Positions 27,901-36,236 of a stretch of 38,873 nucleotides of DNA are shown here, piece by piece. This stretch comes from a virus: positions 1 through 38,873 of the IMG/VR virus record IMGVR_UViG_3300030098_003565; one strand, 5' to 3'. How positions within the stretch are numbered: position 1 is the first letter of the stretch; the number at the start of each line of letters is the position of its first letter. A program made the position numbers and the translations under genes. Below the pieces are notes generated by a model. That model had not been told where the DNA came from, did not search any database, and saw nothing but the letters and a program-made list of their open reading frames with translations.

Positions 27901-30325
27901 AGCTATGAGAAAAGGTTCAGAGTTTCTATGGCACTGGTTAGGAGAATTACCAGATTCAACATTACAAAGAATACCAACAATTAAACAATATTATTGGCAA
28001 CAAGTTGGTCAGATGTTACCTTTTGCAGATGATGCTGCAATTAAACATTTTGAAAAAGGAATTAAAGCAGGAGATATTCCTAAATCAGTTGTAGCGTTAT
28101 TTAACGCATCTAAACAAAATGCTATTAAAAAATATGGTTCTGCATCTAAAATTTCTGGAAAAAATAATTCTGAAAAAATAAATGAAATATTATTAAAAGG
28201 CATTAAAGCAACAGGTATAGATGATTTAAAACCAAACGCTATAAATCCTAAAACAGGCTATCCAGTTGAACACGGAGATTTAATACGAGCTATTGATGAA
28301 GCAGGAGATTTAAATAAATTAAAAGAATTAGTAGGTGGTGAAGTTGCGTTAGAAGAGCTTTTAATGGAGATTACGAAAGCACAAGTAAAATTTAGTCCTA
28401 GATATTTAAAAACACCTAAACCAAAAGACCAGTTTGGAGAAATTGTTGAAGGAGCAAGAGGAGCTTATGGTATTAACTCTAAAGAATTGTTACAAAAAGA
28501 AATTCAAGATTTATTAAAAGTTAAAAATAGAAATTTTTTGTCTATTGAAGATATTGATGAAGCATCAAAAGCATTTGCTATAGAAGCACACGATAGATTG
28601 TTATATAATTTAACACAAAAAGGTTATGTAGCAGAAGCTATGCGTTTAGTTTATCCTTTCTTAGAACCTTGGAAAGAAATAGTTTTAAACTATCCAAGAT
28701 TATTAGCAAAAAATTTATCTGGTTTAAGAAAAGTACAGTTAGCAACAGAGACAGGAATACAAAATGGTATATTATTTAAAGACCCTGTGTCAAACGAATT
28801 AAGATACGCAAGTCCTTCTACAGATTTAATGGAATCAGTATTTGGTATAGATACTCCAGAAGAAATTGAAATAAGAAAAACTGCTTCTTTACAAGGAATA
28901 AACTTATTTACACAAAATCCACTTCCTGGATTTGGACCAGTAGTCCAAGTTAGTTACCAAGCTGCTAGAAAGTTTTTACCTGAAGATTGGAGACAAGCAG
29001 AAGATGTGTTGTTTCCTTATGGTTTACCAGATACAGATATAGGTTCTCAAATATCAAGACAGTTACCTGTGTATATAAGAAATTTATGGAACTCTACAAC
29101 TGAAGGTGGAGTAAATGAAGGACAGTTTTTAAATGATGTTGCTGATGCAGGAAAAATATTAACAGTTGCTTTTGTAAAAGGTAAGTTAGATTACGACCCT
29201 AGAACTGAAGAAGGAAGAATACAATTTGAAGAAGATTCTATTGCGTTAGCTCAGAAAATGAATGTATATGAAAACTTAGGTAAAGCTATAGAACCATCAG
29301 CTCCTAGATTAGAAATAGCAGTTCAATTAGAAAGTCCAGAATTTTTTAATGACCAAACATTAATAGACACATTTAAAGAATTACTACCAGAAGATTATAG
29401 TTTTGGTAAGTATGATGACGATTATTTTACAACTACTGTAATTACAGCAATATTTAGAGAAGTTTATAACAATGTAGATGAAGGAGAAGAGTATTTAGCT
29501 TATGCTTTAATAGCTTCGCTTATTGGAGAAGACCCTAATGATTGGGACGCTATTTATAGTGCTGCATATTTAGTTCAAGGTAAGACTTCTAGTTTAGGAG
29601 CTAAACTACCTTCAACAGAAGAACAAGTTAAATGGGATAAAGAATGGCCAGAACACGCAGATAAGTATTCAAATACTTTTGCTTATTTTGCACCAGATAT
29701 TGAAGAATTAGATTTATTAGATGTAAATTCATTTTATAACCAAATTGAAGAAGGTAAGAGAGAAAGCTATACACAACAAGAACTACTAGAAAGAGCGCAA
29801 GAAACTGCTTTTAGAGTTATTTATAATTATTTAACTAAACCTTACAGAGGAGACAACAGCAAAGAAGCTATTGCTGAAAGAGCAACAATTAAACAAAATT
29901 TATTAGAAGCGTTCCCTTATGGAAATGGGCAAAGAGATATGGTTAAATGGCAAAAAGGTGTTTCACCATACGAAGTATTTTTAGAATTAAAAGAAGCATC
30001 TAATGATGAGTGGTTGTTAGAAAGTTCACAAGCAGCTAAAGGTTTAAATGAATTTCTTTATGGCACAGATAAACATTATGGTTTATTAGCTGCTGTAGAT
30101 TCAATAAGAGATGACGAAAAACTTATAAAACTTAATGCAGAAGGCAAAGAAATAAAAATGAACGAAGCAGATGCTTTAAGTTACTTAGCTAGTAGAGAAA
30201 GTTCTCAATTAATGAGAGATGAACTGTTAGTATTCTTACAGGAAATAGTGGATAGATACCCTGAATTTGCTCCATTAGCAAAAGAAAAGTTCTTAAACTA
30301 TGTAGAATATCAATATACACCATAA
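24980..30325 (+). CDS. Giant 1781-residue internal virion protein candidate
   Basis: The largest gene in the genome, 14 percent of it. The sequence is mostly helical and charged with scattered hydrophobic stretches (IAGLALTFANLLSG near 225; VSGVIDFAKVLRFDPLLVAG near 335), no signal peptide and no obvious catalytic motif. A segment near 700-780 is rich in aromatics (MLWPFQKVWTGVQLITRPAW). Proteins of this size between portal and capsid in podoviruses are usually injected with the DNA and form the ejection channel (T7 gp16 role). A tape-measure role is less likely because no tail-tube genes are present. Weak SD. Confidence 0.6.
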   Translation: MSNEIVGPYTFGEDYRQIQEKQKKIQFSFNKKKAEVTPEQIQRVNQLTEKYPTALSGLISSAVISNLSDEEFEKVLALQYKAIGKGNPSLPNPIGNQVTNGLIMNKAFGKDLESKYKGEFEPKPWTSKSTSEDYKRGLGVLAKLIQLAGEALWNPIGKAERAFVETAETYEKPFQLMADLKQQEIEELKNNATSIKPGEPGDTLFNIATKRDEKKKLERTGQIAGLALTFANLLSGRASLTSKATRKTFSEKYKNAGSSIAGTAVEKIKQGEDPQEVFNSFGDGFLLEGPIVKEALENQEAYKYRGRNITIGRYVEDVIGVDPNSVLYGGVSGVIDFAKVLRFDPLLVAGTINKSIKFSKSLGGKLQKAYKEANFEEIPKILDNFLDSEKSAPLIEAIAKNKDFKQLFDAVKDTDLAIKLYNADTPAAVKASLDFWVKTQQSVGIPKVIRSFQSLGYNKNLIKGLKGKNAAYSKFGEWTPEAGASYSDANQSVKVYNQWLVNFQIPRETANNLAYKFGIAANTGNKALMNKILFESTLDAAKEVAKKKGFKKTDFLDDYFKELSGMSEMNGKSYWAKVQETMGGKYVVGEAEFLGQRTSIPGPGGKALNLPTPVDAGQHFDDMWTLGSPKDIRRALGKINKIARLPLNKTSGFRGLQEVASKIPGVNTPVDDILKNIPEKYTDLMMAAPGKVSGQGLVYGTVDRMLWPFQKVWTGVQLITRPAWTLRIFGESQFRMGLDGLDNWIENPMSMFVWGTYTDDLLGNPWKMGTRRGKRAYNPDIEKVIARRLGSVFGKNSQESIIKGQWYPTATQSLNEPSKIQAWQLNLKWPLESDLAQAVAGTILDGTDLTKVKASFWNGKLRSVRNTLNETRIDFKGKRTNPYTKLSDADAYVDSYREWIMDLTNGNPNILKMIRDRRINIDGSDIDLSSIDRFTPTNIKSIKKFLGENIDALPDALPVPSWVSNPAKNNEVFEAMRKGSEFLWHWLGELPDSTLQRIPTIKQYYWQQVGQMLPFADDAAIKHFEKGIKAGDIPKSVVALFNASKQNAIKKYGSASKISGKNNSEKINEILLKGIKATGIDDLKPNAINPKTGYPVEHGDLIRAIDEAGDLNKLKELVGGEVALEELLMEITKAQVKFSPRYLKTPKPKDQFGEIVEGARGAYGINSKELLQKEIQDLLKVKNRNFLSIEDIDEASKAFAIEAHDRLLYNLTQKGYVAEAMRLVYPFLEPWKEIVLNYPRLLAKNLSGLRKVQLATETGIQNGILFKDPVSNELRYASPSTDLMESVFGIDTPEEIEIRKTASLQGINLFTQNPLPGFGPVVQVSYQAARKFLPEDWRQAEDVLFPYGLPDTDIGSQISRQLPVYIRNLWNSTTEGGVNEGQFLNDVADAGKILTVAFVKGKLDYDPRTEEGRIQFEEDSIALAQKMNVYENLGKAIEPSAPRLEIAVQLESPEFFNDQTLIDTFKELLPEDYSFGKYDDDYFTTTVITAIFREVYNNVDEGEEYLAYALIASLIGEDPNDWDAIYSAAYLVQGKTSSLGAKLPSTEEQVKWDKEWPEHADKYSNTFAYFAPDIEELDLLDVNSFYNQIEEGKRESYTQQELLERAQETAFRVIYNYLTKPYRGDNSKEAIAERATIKQNLLEAFPYGNGQRDMVKWQKGVSPYEVFLELKEASNDEWLLESSQAAKGLNEFLYGTDKHYGLLAAVDSIRDDEKLIKLNAEGKEIKMNEADALSYLASRESSQLMRDELLVFLQEIVDRYPEFAPLAKEKFLNYVEYQYTP

Positions 30326-30335
30326 AAGAGGATTA

Positions 30336-31205
30336 ATGGAAGAAGAAGAAAATAGTAACATAATAGAAGGATTAAAAGATAATACAAAACCTCCTGGTAT
30401 AACTAGAGATACAGAAGATGCTACTATTGCTCCTTATGGTTATTCACCTTTAGTAAAAAATGATGCAGGAACATATGTTGCTGTAGAAATTTATTTAAAT
30501 GCTTTAAATCCTAATGGTCAATGGTATTACCAAGGAGATGAAGATTCTATTATTGAAAATTTGTCTGTACAACAATTAAGAACTTTACAAGATAGATTAG
30601 TTAGAACAAGTTGGTTTAGTGCAGAAGATTATTCAAAAGAATATGGTAGAAAAGGTAGAGCTACAAGAGATGCTTTAAAAAATGCTTTATACGCTTCTAA
30701 CTTTGAAAGAGGTGTTGGATATGAAACAGCAATAGATTTAGAAATACTTAATCCTGGTGAAGTGCAGTATGTTCCTAAGACTTATCAAGCAACTGATAAA
30801 ACTTCTAGGTTAAAGAAAGTTGATGCTATATTTAAATCTCTTGGTTTACAACCAACAAACAAAGAAAAGAATTACTACGAATTAATATTAAAAGATTTAG
30901 AAGAAAAAGAATTTTATAATGATGAAACTGTTGATAGGATTTCTGTTGAAGGGCCTAAAGTTACTAAAACAGAAACTAGAAGACAAGGTGTAGAACCTTT
31001 ATCAGAAAAACCTACTGAAATAGTAGAAGTAGAAGAAACAGTAGAGAAGATACCAGATGATTTTGATGCTTTATCAAGATTACAAGAAAGAGTTGGAACG
31101 GATTTTGCTGGTGTACTTGCGAGACAAGGAGATGTTACTAGGGCTAGAATAAATACAGGTAACATAGCACAGTCTATTATGAGATTAAAAGGGTTAGGAG
31201 GATAA
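30336..31205 (+). CDS. Structural/internal protein, 289 aa
   Basis: Follows the giant protein with SD AGAGGA and overlaps the lysozyme-like gene by one base. The N-terminal part is mixed (VAVEIYLNALNPNGQWYYQG); the middle is acidic and charged (ETRRQGVEPLSEKPTEIVEV); the C-terminus is a helix (ARINTGNIAQSIMRLKGLGG). Probably part of the internal virion complex. Not recognised. Confidence 0.6.
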   Translation: MEEEENSNIIEGLKDNTKPPGITRDTEDATIAPYGYSPLVKNDAGTYVAVEIYLNALNPNGQWYYQGDEDSIIENLSVQQLRTLQDRLVRTSWFSAEDYSKEYGRKGRATRDALKNALYASNFERGVGYETAIDLEILNPGEVQYVPKTYQATDKTSRLKKVDAIFKSLGLQPTNKEKNYYELILKDLEEKEFYNDETVDRISVEGPKVTKTETRRQGVEPLSEKPTEIVEVEETVEKIPDDFDALSRLQERVGTDFAGVLARQGDVTRARINTGNIAQSIMRLKGLGG

Positions 31206-31951
31206 TGACACCTTTGGAACTTGCTATAATATTAATAACTGCTGCAACATCTTTAAAAGATGCAGGTATGGAATTAGAAATAGACCCTTCTGCTAATCCT
31301 ATGGATTTAGCTACATTAGTATCTATTGCGTATGCAGAAAATGAACAAGGTGAAAATATAGGTTCAGGACAATCTATTTTAAGAGATAAAGAAGGAAAAA
31401 GAGAAGTATCTTTTGGTCCATTTCAAATTAACAAATTTTGGTATAGAGATAAATCAAAGAGTGGAGATACAACTGTAGTTAATAATGAATATACAGATGT
31501 TTTTAATGGTGCTACTCCAAAAACTATGCCTGAATTATTAAAAGACCCACTTAATTCTGCATTAGCAGCAATTATTGTAGCTAATAGTAAGAAAGGTTTT
31601 GAGAACTGGACAACCTATACAAGTGATGCTTACGGAATCAAAGAGCAAGATTACGAATCAAAATATTGGAAAACTGGATTTAATGCTGCTGTAGAAGAAT
31701 TATATAAAGTAAATATTACTGTTCCTGAGCTAGATTTACTTGATGAATCTCCAGAAATTAATGAAATACCTTTTTTAGAAAAAGATAGAAGAGAGTTTGA
31801 ATCACAAGTACCCAAAGAAGCAGATAGTTATGCCTTAGCCAAATATAGAAGTCTAAAAACTCAAGAAATAGATAAAAATTTTAGAAACTTAATGGAGAAA
31901 ATATCAAATTCACAAGCAATACTCTCTGCAAAGGAAGATAATAATGGCTGA
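31205..31951 (+). CDS. Virion-associated lysozyme-like (transglycosylase) protein
   Basis: A 248-residue protein with a lysozyme-fold pattern: AYAENEQ (possible catalytic Glu45), then SFGPFQINKFW (69-79), corresponding to the S-x-G-x-x-Q-I-N motif of lytic transglycosylases, then LNSALAAIIVANSKKGFENW, the usual helix before the G-x-x-x-W. It should open the cell wall locally when DNA is injected. The last 90 residues are a helical tail probably used for virion assembly. The position among internal proteins supports a virion role rather than lysis at the end of infection. Confidence 0.75.
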   Translation: MTPLELAIILITAATSLKDAGMELEIDPSANPMDLATLVSIAYAENEQGENIGSGQSILRDKEGKREVSFGPFQINKFWYRDKSKSGDTTVVNNEYTDVFNGATPKTMPELLKDPLNSALAAIIVANSKKGFENWTTYTSDAYGIKEQDYESKYWKTGFNAAVEELYKVNITVPELDLLDESPEINEIPFLEKDRREFESQVPKEADSYALAKYRSLKTQEIDKNFRNLMEKISNSQAILSAKEDNNG

Positions 31952-33488
31952 TTATGTATTTATAGCAGAACCAGGTTTTGATAGAAGAATATTAAAAGAT
32001 AAAGATGGTAATACTGTATTTGTAAATTCTCAATTAGAGTATGACTATTACACAGCTGATAGAGGTGGTCCATTTAATGGTTCTTATTGGGAGGACGCTG
32101 GTTCGGCAGGTATTATTACTGAAAAAATGATAAATGATATTCAACCAGAATATGAACAAAAACAATCAGGAGGTGATGAATTAGTTAGCCCTAATACTGA
32201 TATAAGTATTTTAAATTTATATGGGCCTGATGGAGAGCAACCTATTGATAATGATGATAATGATGATGGCTCTATAGATACATCATTTGGAGCTGGTTCT
32301 ACAAGTTTTAGTTCTTGGTCAGGAAGAGACAAGGGGAAAATACCTTCAGGAGCTGAATATTGGAATGTTAATGGAGAATATTATATTGTATATTTTATTC
32401 CAGGAAGTGGAGTACCAGTTTATTATGATTCAAGTTTAGAAGATTTAAAAAATCTATTTGGGCCAGTTGAATTTCCTGAAGTTGAAGCAAGTATTAAATC
32501 ACCTAGCTCTGACCAATGGTCTAAAGCTATTAGATTTGGTAATTCATTAGAGTTAGCAGACCCAAATGTTTATGACCCAACACAAAGTCCTTGGGTTTCA
32601 TTTATTGACACAGTAGCTAAAGAAGCTGCTATTAGACCTTGGTTGGCTAACGAAGAAATGGTTGAATTATTAGCTGAAGCTACTTTAGAAGGTAGAACAG
32701 TTACAGATGCTGAATGGCAATCTACTGAATGGTGGAGAAGTAGCACACAGTCGCAAAGAGATTGGTTACTATTAGCTCAATCTGGTTCTGGAGATTTTGC
32801 ACCAGGTTTACCTGCAGATGCTTTAGCAAAAATAGCAGATGATAAGTTAGTTGTAAATAATTTAATGCAACAAATGGGAATAAATAATCCTTCTGATGAA
32901 TTAGTTGCTTGGGTTAGTGAAAAATTAACTACAGGTGATTGGACACCAACTTATGTAGACGAACAAATAAAAGTATTAGCTGACCCAACATTAGATGCTG
33001 ATATGGACACAGAGTTAAGTGATTTTATAACTTCAGGTGAAATAGATTATGACACTACAAGAGCAGGAGAATCACAAGTTAAAAGATTAGTGAAAGAATA
33101 TTTAGGACCTGTATTTGGTGGTAATATTGGCGACTCTCAAATTAATAAATGGGCAGGTATGTTAAGAAATGACCCAGATGCTGAAATACAAATAAAAGAA
33201 ACTATGTTGAATATGAAAAAAGGTCTATTCGGTGAATACAATGATGAGCTAACTTACGAAGAGATAGCTGCTCCTTGGAGAGGTTTTACTACTAATACTT
33301 GGGGTGGTACTGTTGATGAAACATCTACATTATTCCAAGATGTTGTTAAAGCTAATGATGTTACAGTTGCCAATAAATTATTATTTGATGCAGGATTAAA
33401 AGATGGTGGCTCTGAAAAGATTAAACAAGATGTGTTAAATAGTTTAGTAAGCTCTTTTGGTGGTGGAGCAGTTAGGAGAATTATATAA
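31944..33488 (+). CDS. Structural/internal protein, 514 aa
   Basis: An acidic protein. Residues 1-180 are polar with aromatic strands (YWNVNGEYYIVYFIPGSGVP); residues 190-514 are helical with Trp-rich repeats (NEEMVELLAEATLEGRTVTD, then EWQSTEWW). Overlaps the lysozyme-like gene by eight bases. The helical half resembles its downstream neighbour in style (helix-turn repeats with Asp/Asn), so the two may be partners in the ejection machinery. Not recognised. Confidence 0.6.
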   Translation: MADYVFIAEPGFDRRILKDKDGNTVFVNSQLEYDYYTADRGGPFNGSYWEDAGSAGIITEKMINDIQPEYEQKQSGGDELVSPNTDISILNLYGPDGEQPIDNDDNDDGSIDTSFGAGSTSFSSWSGRDKGKIPSGAEYWNVNGEYYIVYFIPGSGVPVYYDSSLEDLKNLFGPVEFPEVEASIKSPSSDQWSKAIRFGNSLELADPNVYDPTQSPWVSFIDTVAKEAAIRPWLANEEMVELLAEATLEGRTVTDAEWQSTEWWRSSTQSQRDWLLLAQSGSGDFAPGLPADALAKIADDKLVVNNLMQQMGINNPSDELVAWVSEKLTTGDWTPTYVDEQIKVLADPTLDADMDTELSDFITSGEIDYDTTRAGESQVKRLVKEYLGPVFGGNIGDSQINKWAGMLRNDPDAEIQIKETMLNMKKGLFGEYNDELTYEEIAAPWRGFTTNTWGGTVDETSTLFQDVVKANDVTVANKLLFDAGLKDGGSEKIKQDVLNSLVSSFGGGAVRRII

Positions 33489-34498
33489 TGGAACAATTTT
33501 TACAAGAAGCTAGAGCTTTGTTACCTTGGCTACCAGAGTCTCTTATACAGATATATGCAAATTCTTTTGCCGAAACACAAAATAAAGATATAGCAATAGC
33601 TGAAGTCAGAGCTAGTGAAGATTATGGAACATATTTTCCTAAGAATAAAAGAGATGATGGAACTGTAAGATTATCTGAATCTGATTACGCTTCAGTTAAA
33701 GAATCTTATGGTTTAACTATTGAAGATTACGGAATGAATAAAGATTATTTTGAAAATACTTTTGCTACATTAATTGAAAAAGGAATATCTCCAGCTACTT
33801 TTAGACAAAGAGTTGAAACTGCAAGTGCAGGAATATTACAAAATATACCTGCTGTAAAAGATTACTATTCAACTAATTTTGGTATGAACTTAGACGATAA
33901 TCAGATACTTGCTTCTATTATTGACCCAGATATTGGTCAATCAATTATAGAAGGAAAAATCACTGCTGCACAAATTGGTGGAGAAGGACAAGCAAGAGGA
34001 TTTGATTTAAGTGCTGAAGAAGTACAAGCATTAGAGAGAGCAGGATTAACACAAGCTCAAGCTAGACAATTATTTGCTGCTGCAGAAACAGAAGTACCTA
34101 GATTAGCTAATTTACAAAGAAGATTTGAAAGAAGGACTAGAGAAATCACATTACCTGATGACTTCCCAATTCGTGGAGGAGAAACAATAATTGTAGATAT
34201 TCCTTTAGATGAAATGTCTGATGCAAGTTTTGGATTTGAACCTTGGTTTGGTTACGAAGGTGGATACGACCAATGGGTTGCAGATGGCTCTCCTGCTAAT
34301 TGGAGAAATAAAACTGATGAAGGTTTAATATCAAGACCTGGATATAGTATTGAAGAATTTATACAAGAATCTGTATTCGGTTCTGAAGAACAAAAAAGAA
34401 AAAGAAGAAAATTATTATCAGAACAGGCCTCTGCTTCTTCTCCTATAGGTGGAGCAGCTAGAAAAGGTGGAAGAGTTACAGGATTAACTCAGGGATAA
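33488..34498 (+). CDS. Structural/internal protein, 336 aa
   Basis: Overlaps the previous gene by one base. Helical N-terminal two thirds (ALERAGLTQAQARQLFAAAE) and a polar, basic C-terminus (KRKRRKLLSEQASASS) that may contact DNA. Last gene before the scaffold/capsid promoter region. Not recognised; internal virion protein by position. Confidence 0.6.
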   Translation: MEQFLQEARALLPWLPESLIQIYANSFAETQNKDIAIAEVRASEDYGTYFPKNKRDDGTVRLSESDYASVKESYGLTIEDYGMNKDYFENTFATLIEKGISPATFRQRVETASAGILQNIPAVKDYYSTNFGMNLDDNQILASIIDPDIGQSIIEGKITAAQIGGEGQARGFDLSAEEVQALERAGLTQAQARQLFAAAETEVPRLANLQRRFERRTREITLPDDFPIRGGETIIVDIPLDEMSDASFGFEPWFGYEGGYDQWVADGSPANWRNKTDEGLISRPGYSIEEFIQESVFGSEEQKRKRRKLLSEQASASSPIGGAARKGGRVTGLTQG

Positions 34499-34511
34499 TC
34501 TAAACCTAAAC

Positions 34512-34541
34512 TTTACATTTATATTTTTTATATGGTAATAT
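34512..34541 (+). promoter_or_regulatory. Promoter upstream of scaffold and capsid
   Basis: TTTACA (34512-34517), 18-base spacer, TAATAT (34536-34541). It would raise expression of scaffold, capsid and tail genes, and it explains the 250-base gap in an otherwise gapless operon. Confidence 0.6.
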
Positions 34542-34544
34542 TAA

Positions 34545-34740
34545 CTTATAGCCTTGCAGGAGTCGGCTTAGAATAGATGCTGCACCTCTAGGATATATCC
34601 TACGTGTATCTTAGTATTTCAATTCGTAGTGTATCTGGACAGTCAGGAGTGGCTGACAATTCTTATTGTTCTTAATTATTAATTTGTCGCCTATCGCATT
34701 ACAACCCCAGGGTAATGTAGTTAGTAGAAATCTGGGAGTA
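34545..34740 (+). ncRNA. Structured leader before scaffold gene
   Basis: About 195 bases without an ORF. Contains AGCC/GGCT (34550-34568), a 14-base perfect palindrome TAGGATATATCCTA (34589-34602), GTCAG/CTGAC (34642-34657) and CATTAC/GTAATG with an inner CCC/GGG (34697-34717), the last ending 31 bases before the scaffold ATG. The density of helices is well above the surrounding sequence. May stabilise the capsid mRNA or act as a separate RNA. Confidence 0.5.
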
Positions 34741-34748
34741 GGAGAAAA

Positions 34749-35213
34749 ATGGAAAACGAAGTAGAAAATATAGTAGAAGAAACGCAAGAAGAAGATAACA
34801 ATGCTATCAAGCAGATGCGTGAACGCATTAAAGAGCTTGAAGGTGTTGAAAAGGAGTACAAAACTGTACAGATGGATACAGCCATCAAAGATGCAGGTTT
34901 TGACCCAGCTTCTGGACAGGGCAAAGCACTAAAGGACCTTTACAAAGGCGACTTGGAAGCAGATGCGATAAAGGCATTTGCTGCTGAACAATATGGTTGG
35001 GGAGAAGATGCTCCAGCAGTTCAGGAACAAGAAGCACAGAAAGCAAGAGTGGTAACTAGCCAAGATAGTTTAGATACTGTAATGGAAGCCAGTGTTCCAG
35101 TTGAACCAGCCGATATGAATGACCAAATTGCAATAGCTATGCAAGATGGAGATTGGCAGAAGAGTTCAGCTCTCAAAGCTGAAAAGCTAAAAGCACTAAT
35201 GAACGACAAGTAA
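34749..35213 (+). CDS. Scaffolding protein
   Basis: A 154-residue, Glu/Lys/Ala-rich, largely helical protein immediately upstream of the capsid gene, with an acidic start (ENEVENIVEETQEEDNNAIK) and a basic C-terminal helix (SSALKAEKLKALMNDK) that typically binds capsid. SD GTAGGAG. It would guide prohead assembly and leave before packaging. Family not named, but composition and position are standard. Confidence 0.8.
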   Translation: MENEVENIVEETQEEDNNAIKQMRERIKELEGVEKEYKTVQMDTAIKDAGFDPASGQGKALKDLYKGDLEADAIKAFAAEQYGWGEDAPAVQEQEAQKARVVTSQDSLDTVMEASVPVEPADMNDQIAIAMQDGDWQKSSALKAEKLKALMNDK

Positions 35214-35232
35214 AATTAAAGGAGATTAAAAA

Positions 35233-36171
35233 ATGGGTGCAGTATCAGGAATGGGTGATTCGTATGATTTACCCAATTATGTTGGAGAGTTATTTAATAT
35301 AACTCCTAATGATACGCCATTTCTTTCTGCCATTGGTGGAATGACAGGGGGTAAATCAGTTACCTCTAAGCAGTTCACTTGGCAAACAGTTGATAATGCA
35401 ACAGCAGCTCAAACAGTAGCTGTGGAAGGTGCAGACCCAACATACGCAGAGAGAAGCAGAAGTGAAGTAATTAACGTTACTCAAATTATGCAATATGGTG
35501 TAAACGTATCATATACAAAACAAGCAGCAACAGGAAACCTTTCTGGACAAGCTATTATAGGAAACCAACCAGTTCAAGATGAATTGGCTTTCCAATTAGA
35601 TATGGCTTTGAAGAGAGCAGCTAGAGATATAGAGTTCTCTTTCTTGCAAGGTGCTTATGTTGCAGATACAGATGTATCAACAGCAAGAAAATCAAGAGGT
35701 ATGTTAGCAGCTACTACAACAAACGAAGTAGCTGGTGGCAGTGCAGCTTTAGACCAAGCAAAAGTAGATGCTTGTTTGAAAGCTATGGCAGATTCAGGTG
35801 CGCCATTTGAGCAACCTGTAATATTTGCTAATGCCTTCCAAAAGCAAAAACTATCATCTATCTATGGAAGTGCGTTATCACTCGCACCAAGAGATAGGAA
35901 CTATGGTGGTGTTAATATCAATACGATAGAAACTGACTTTGGTGTAGTAGGTATTGCTTATAGCAGACACATACCTGCTGAAGATGTTTTAATTGCTGAC
36001 CTTGCATTTTGTAAGCCAGTTTTCTTGGATATTCCAGGAAAAGGACATTTCTTTGTTGAGCCACTAGCTCAATCAGGAGCAGCTTACAAGTATCAAGTCT
36101 ATGGAGAAATTGGATTAGAATATGGTCCAGAAACATTCCACGGCAAAATTACATCTCTATCCACTTCCTAA
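35233..36171 (+). CDS. Major capsid protein, SU10/DUF5309 type
   Basis: A 312-residue protein with SD AAAGGAG. The N-terminus NITPNDTPFLSAIGGMTGG and the following KQFTWQTVDNA segment match the SU10-type (DUF5309) HK97-fold capsids. The central helix (DELAFQLDMALKRAARDIEF) is the expected spine helix. It forms the shell with the portal at one vertex. A stem-loop follows the stop. Confidence 0.88.
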   Translation: MGAVSGMGDSYDLPNYVGELFNITPNDTPFLSAIGGMTGGKSVTSKQFTWQTVDNATAAQTVAVEGADPTYAERSRSEVINVTQIMQYGVNVSYTKQAATGNLSGQAIIGNQPVQDELAFQLDMALKRAARDIEFSFLQGAYVADTDVSTARKSRGMLAATTTNEVAGGSAALDQAKVDACLKAMADSGAPFEQPVIFANAFQKQKLSSIYGSALSLAPRDRNYGGVNINTIETDFGVVGIAYSRHIPAEDVLIADLAFCKPVFLDIPGKGHFFVEPLAQSGAAYKYQVYGEIGLEYGPETFHGKITSLSTS

Positions 36172-36195
36172 TAAGAAGTAAGATAGTATATTTAT

Positions 36196-36220
36196 TAGGG
36201 AGAGAATTTTTCTCTCCCTA
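36196..36220 (+). promoter_or_regulatory. Stem-loop after the capsid gene
   Basis: TAGGGAGAGA, loop ATTTT, TCTCTCCCTA: a 10-bp perfect stem. No U run follows, so it is more likely an mRNA-stabilising or partial-termination element that sets high capsid relative to downstream gene expression. Confidence 0.7.
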
Positions 36221-36236
36221 GTAATATGGAATATAT

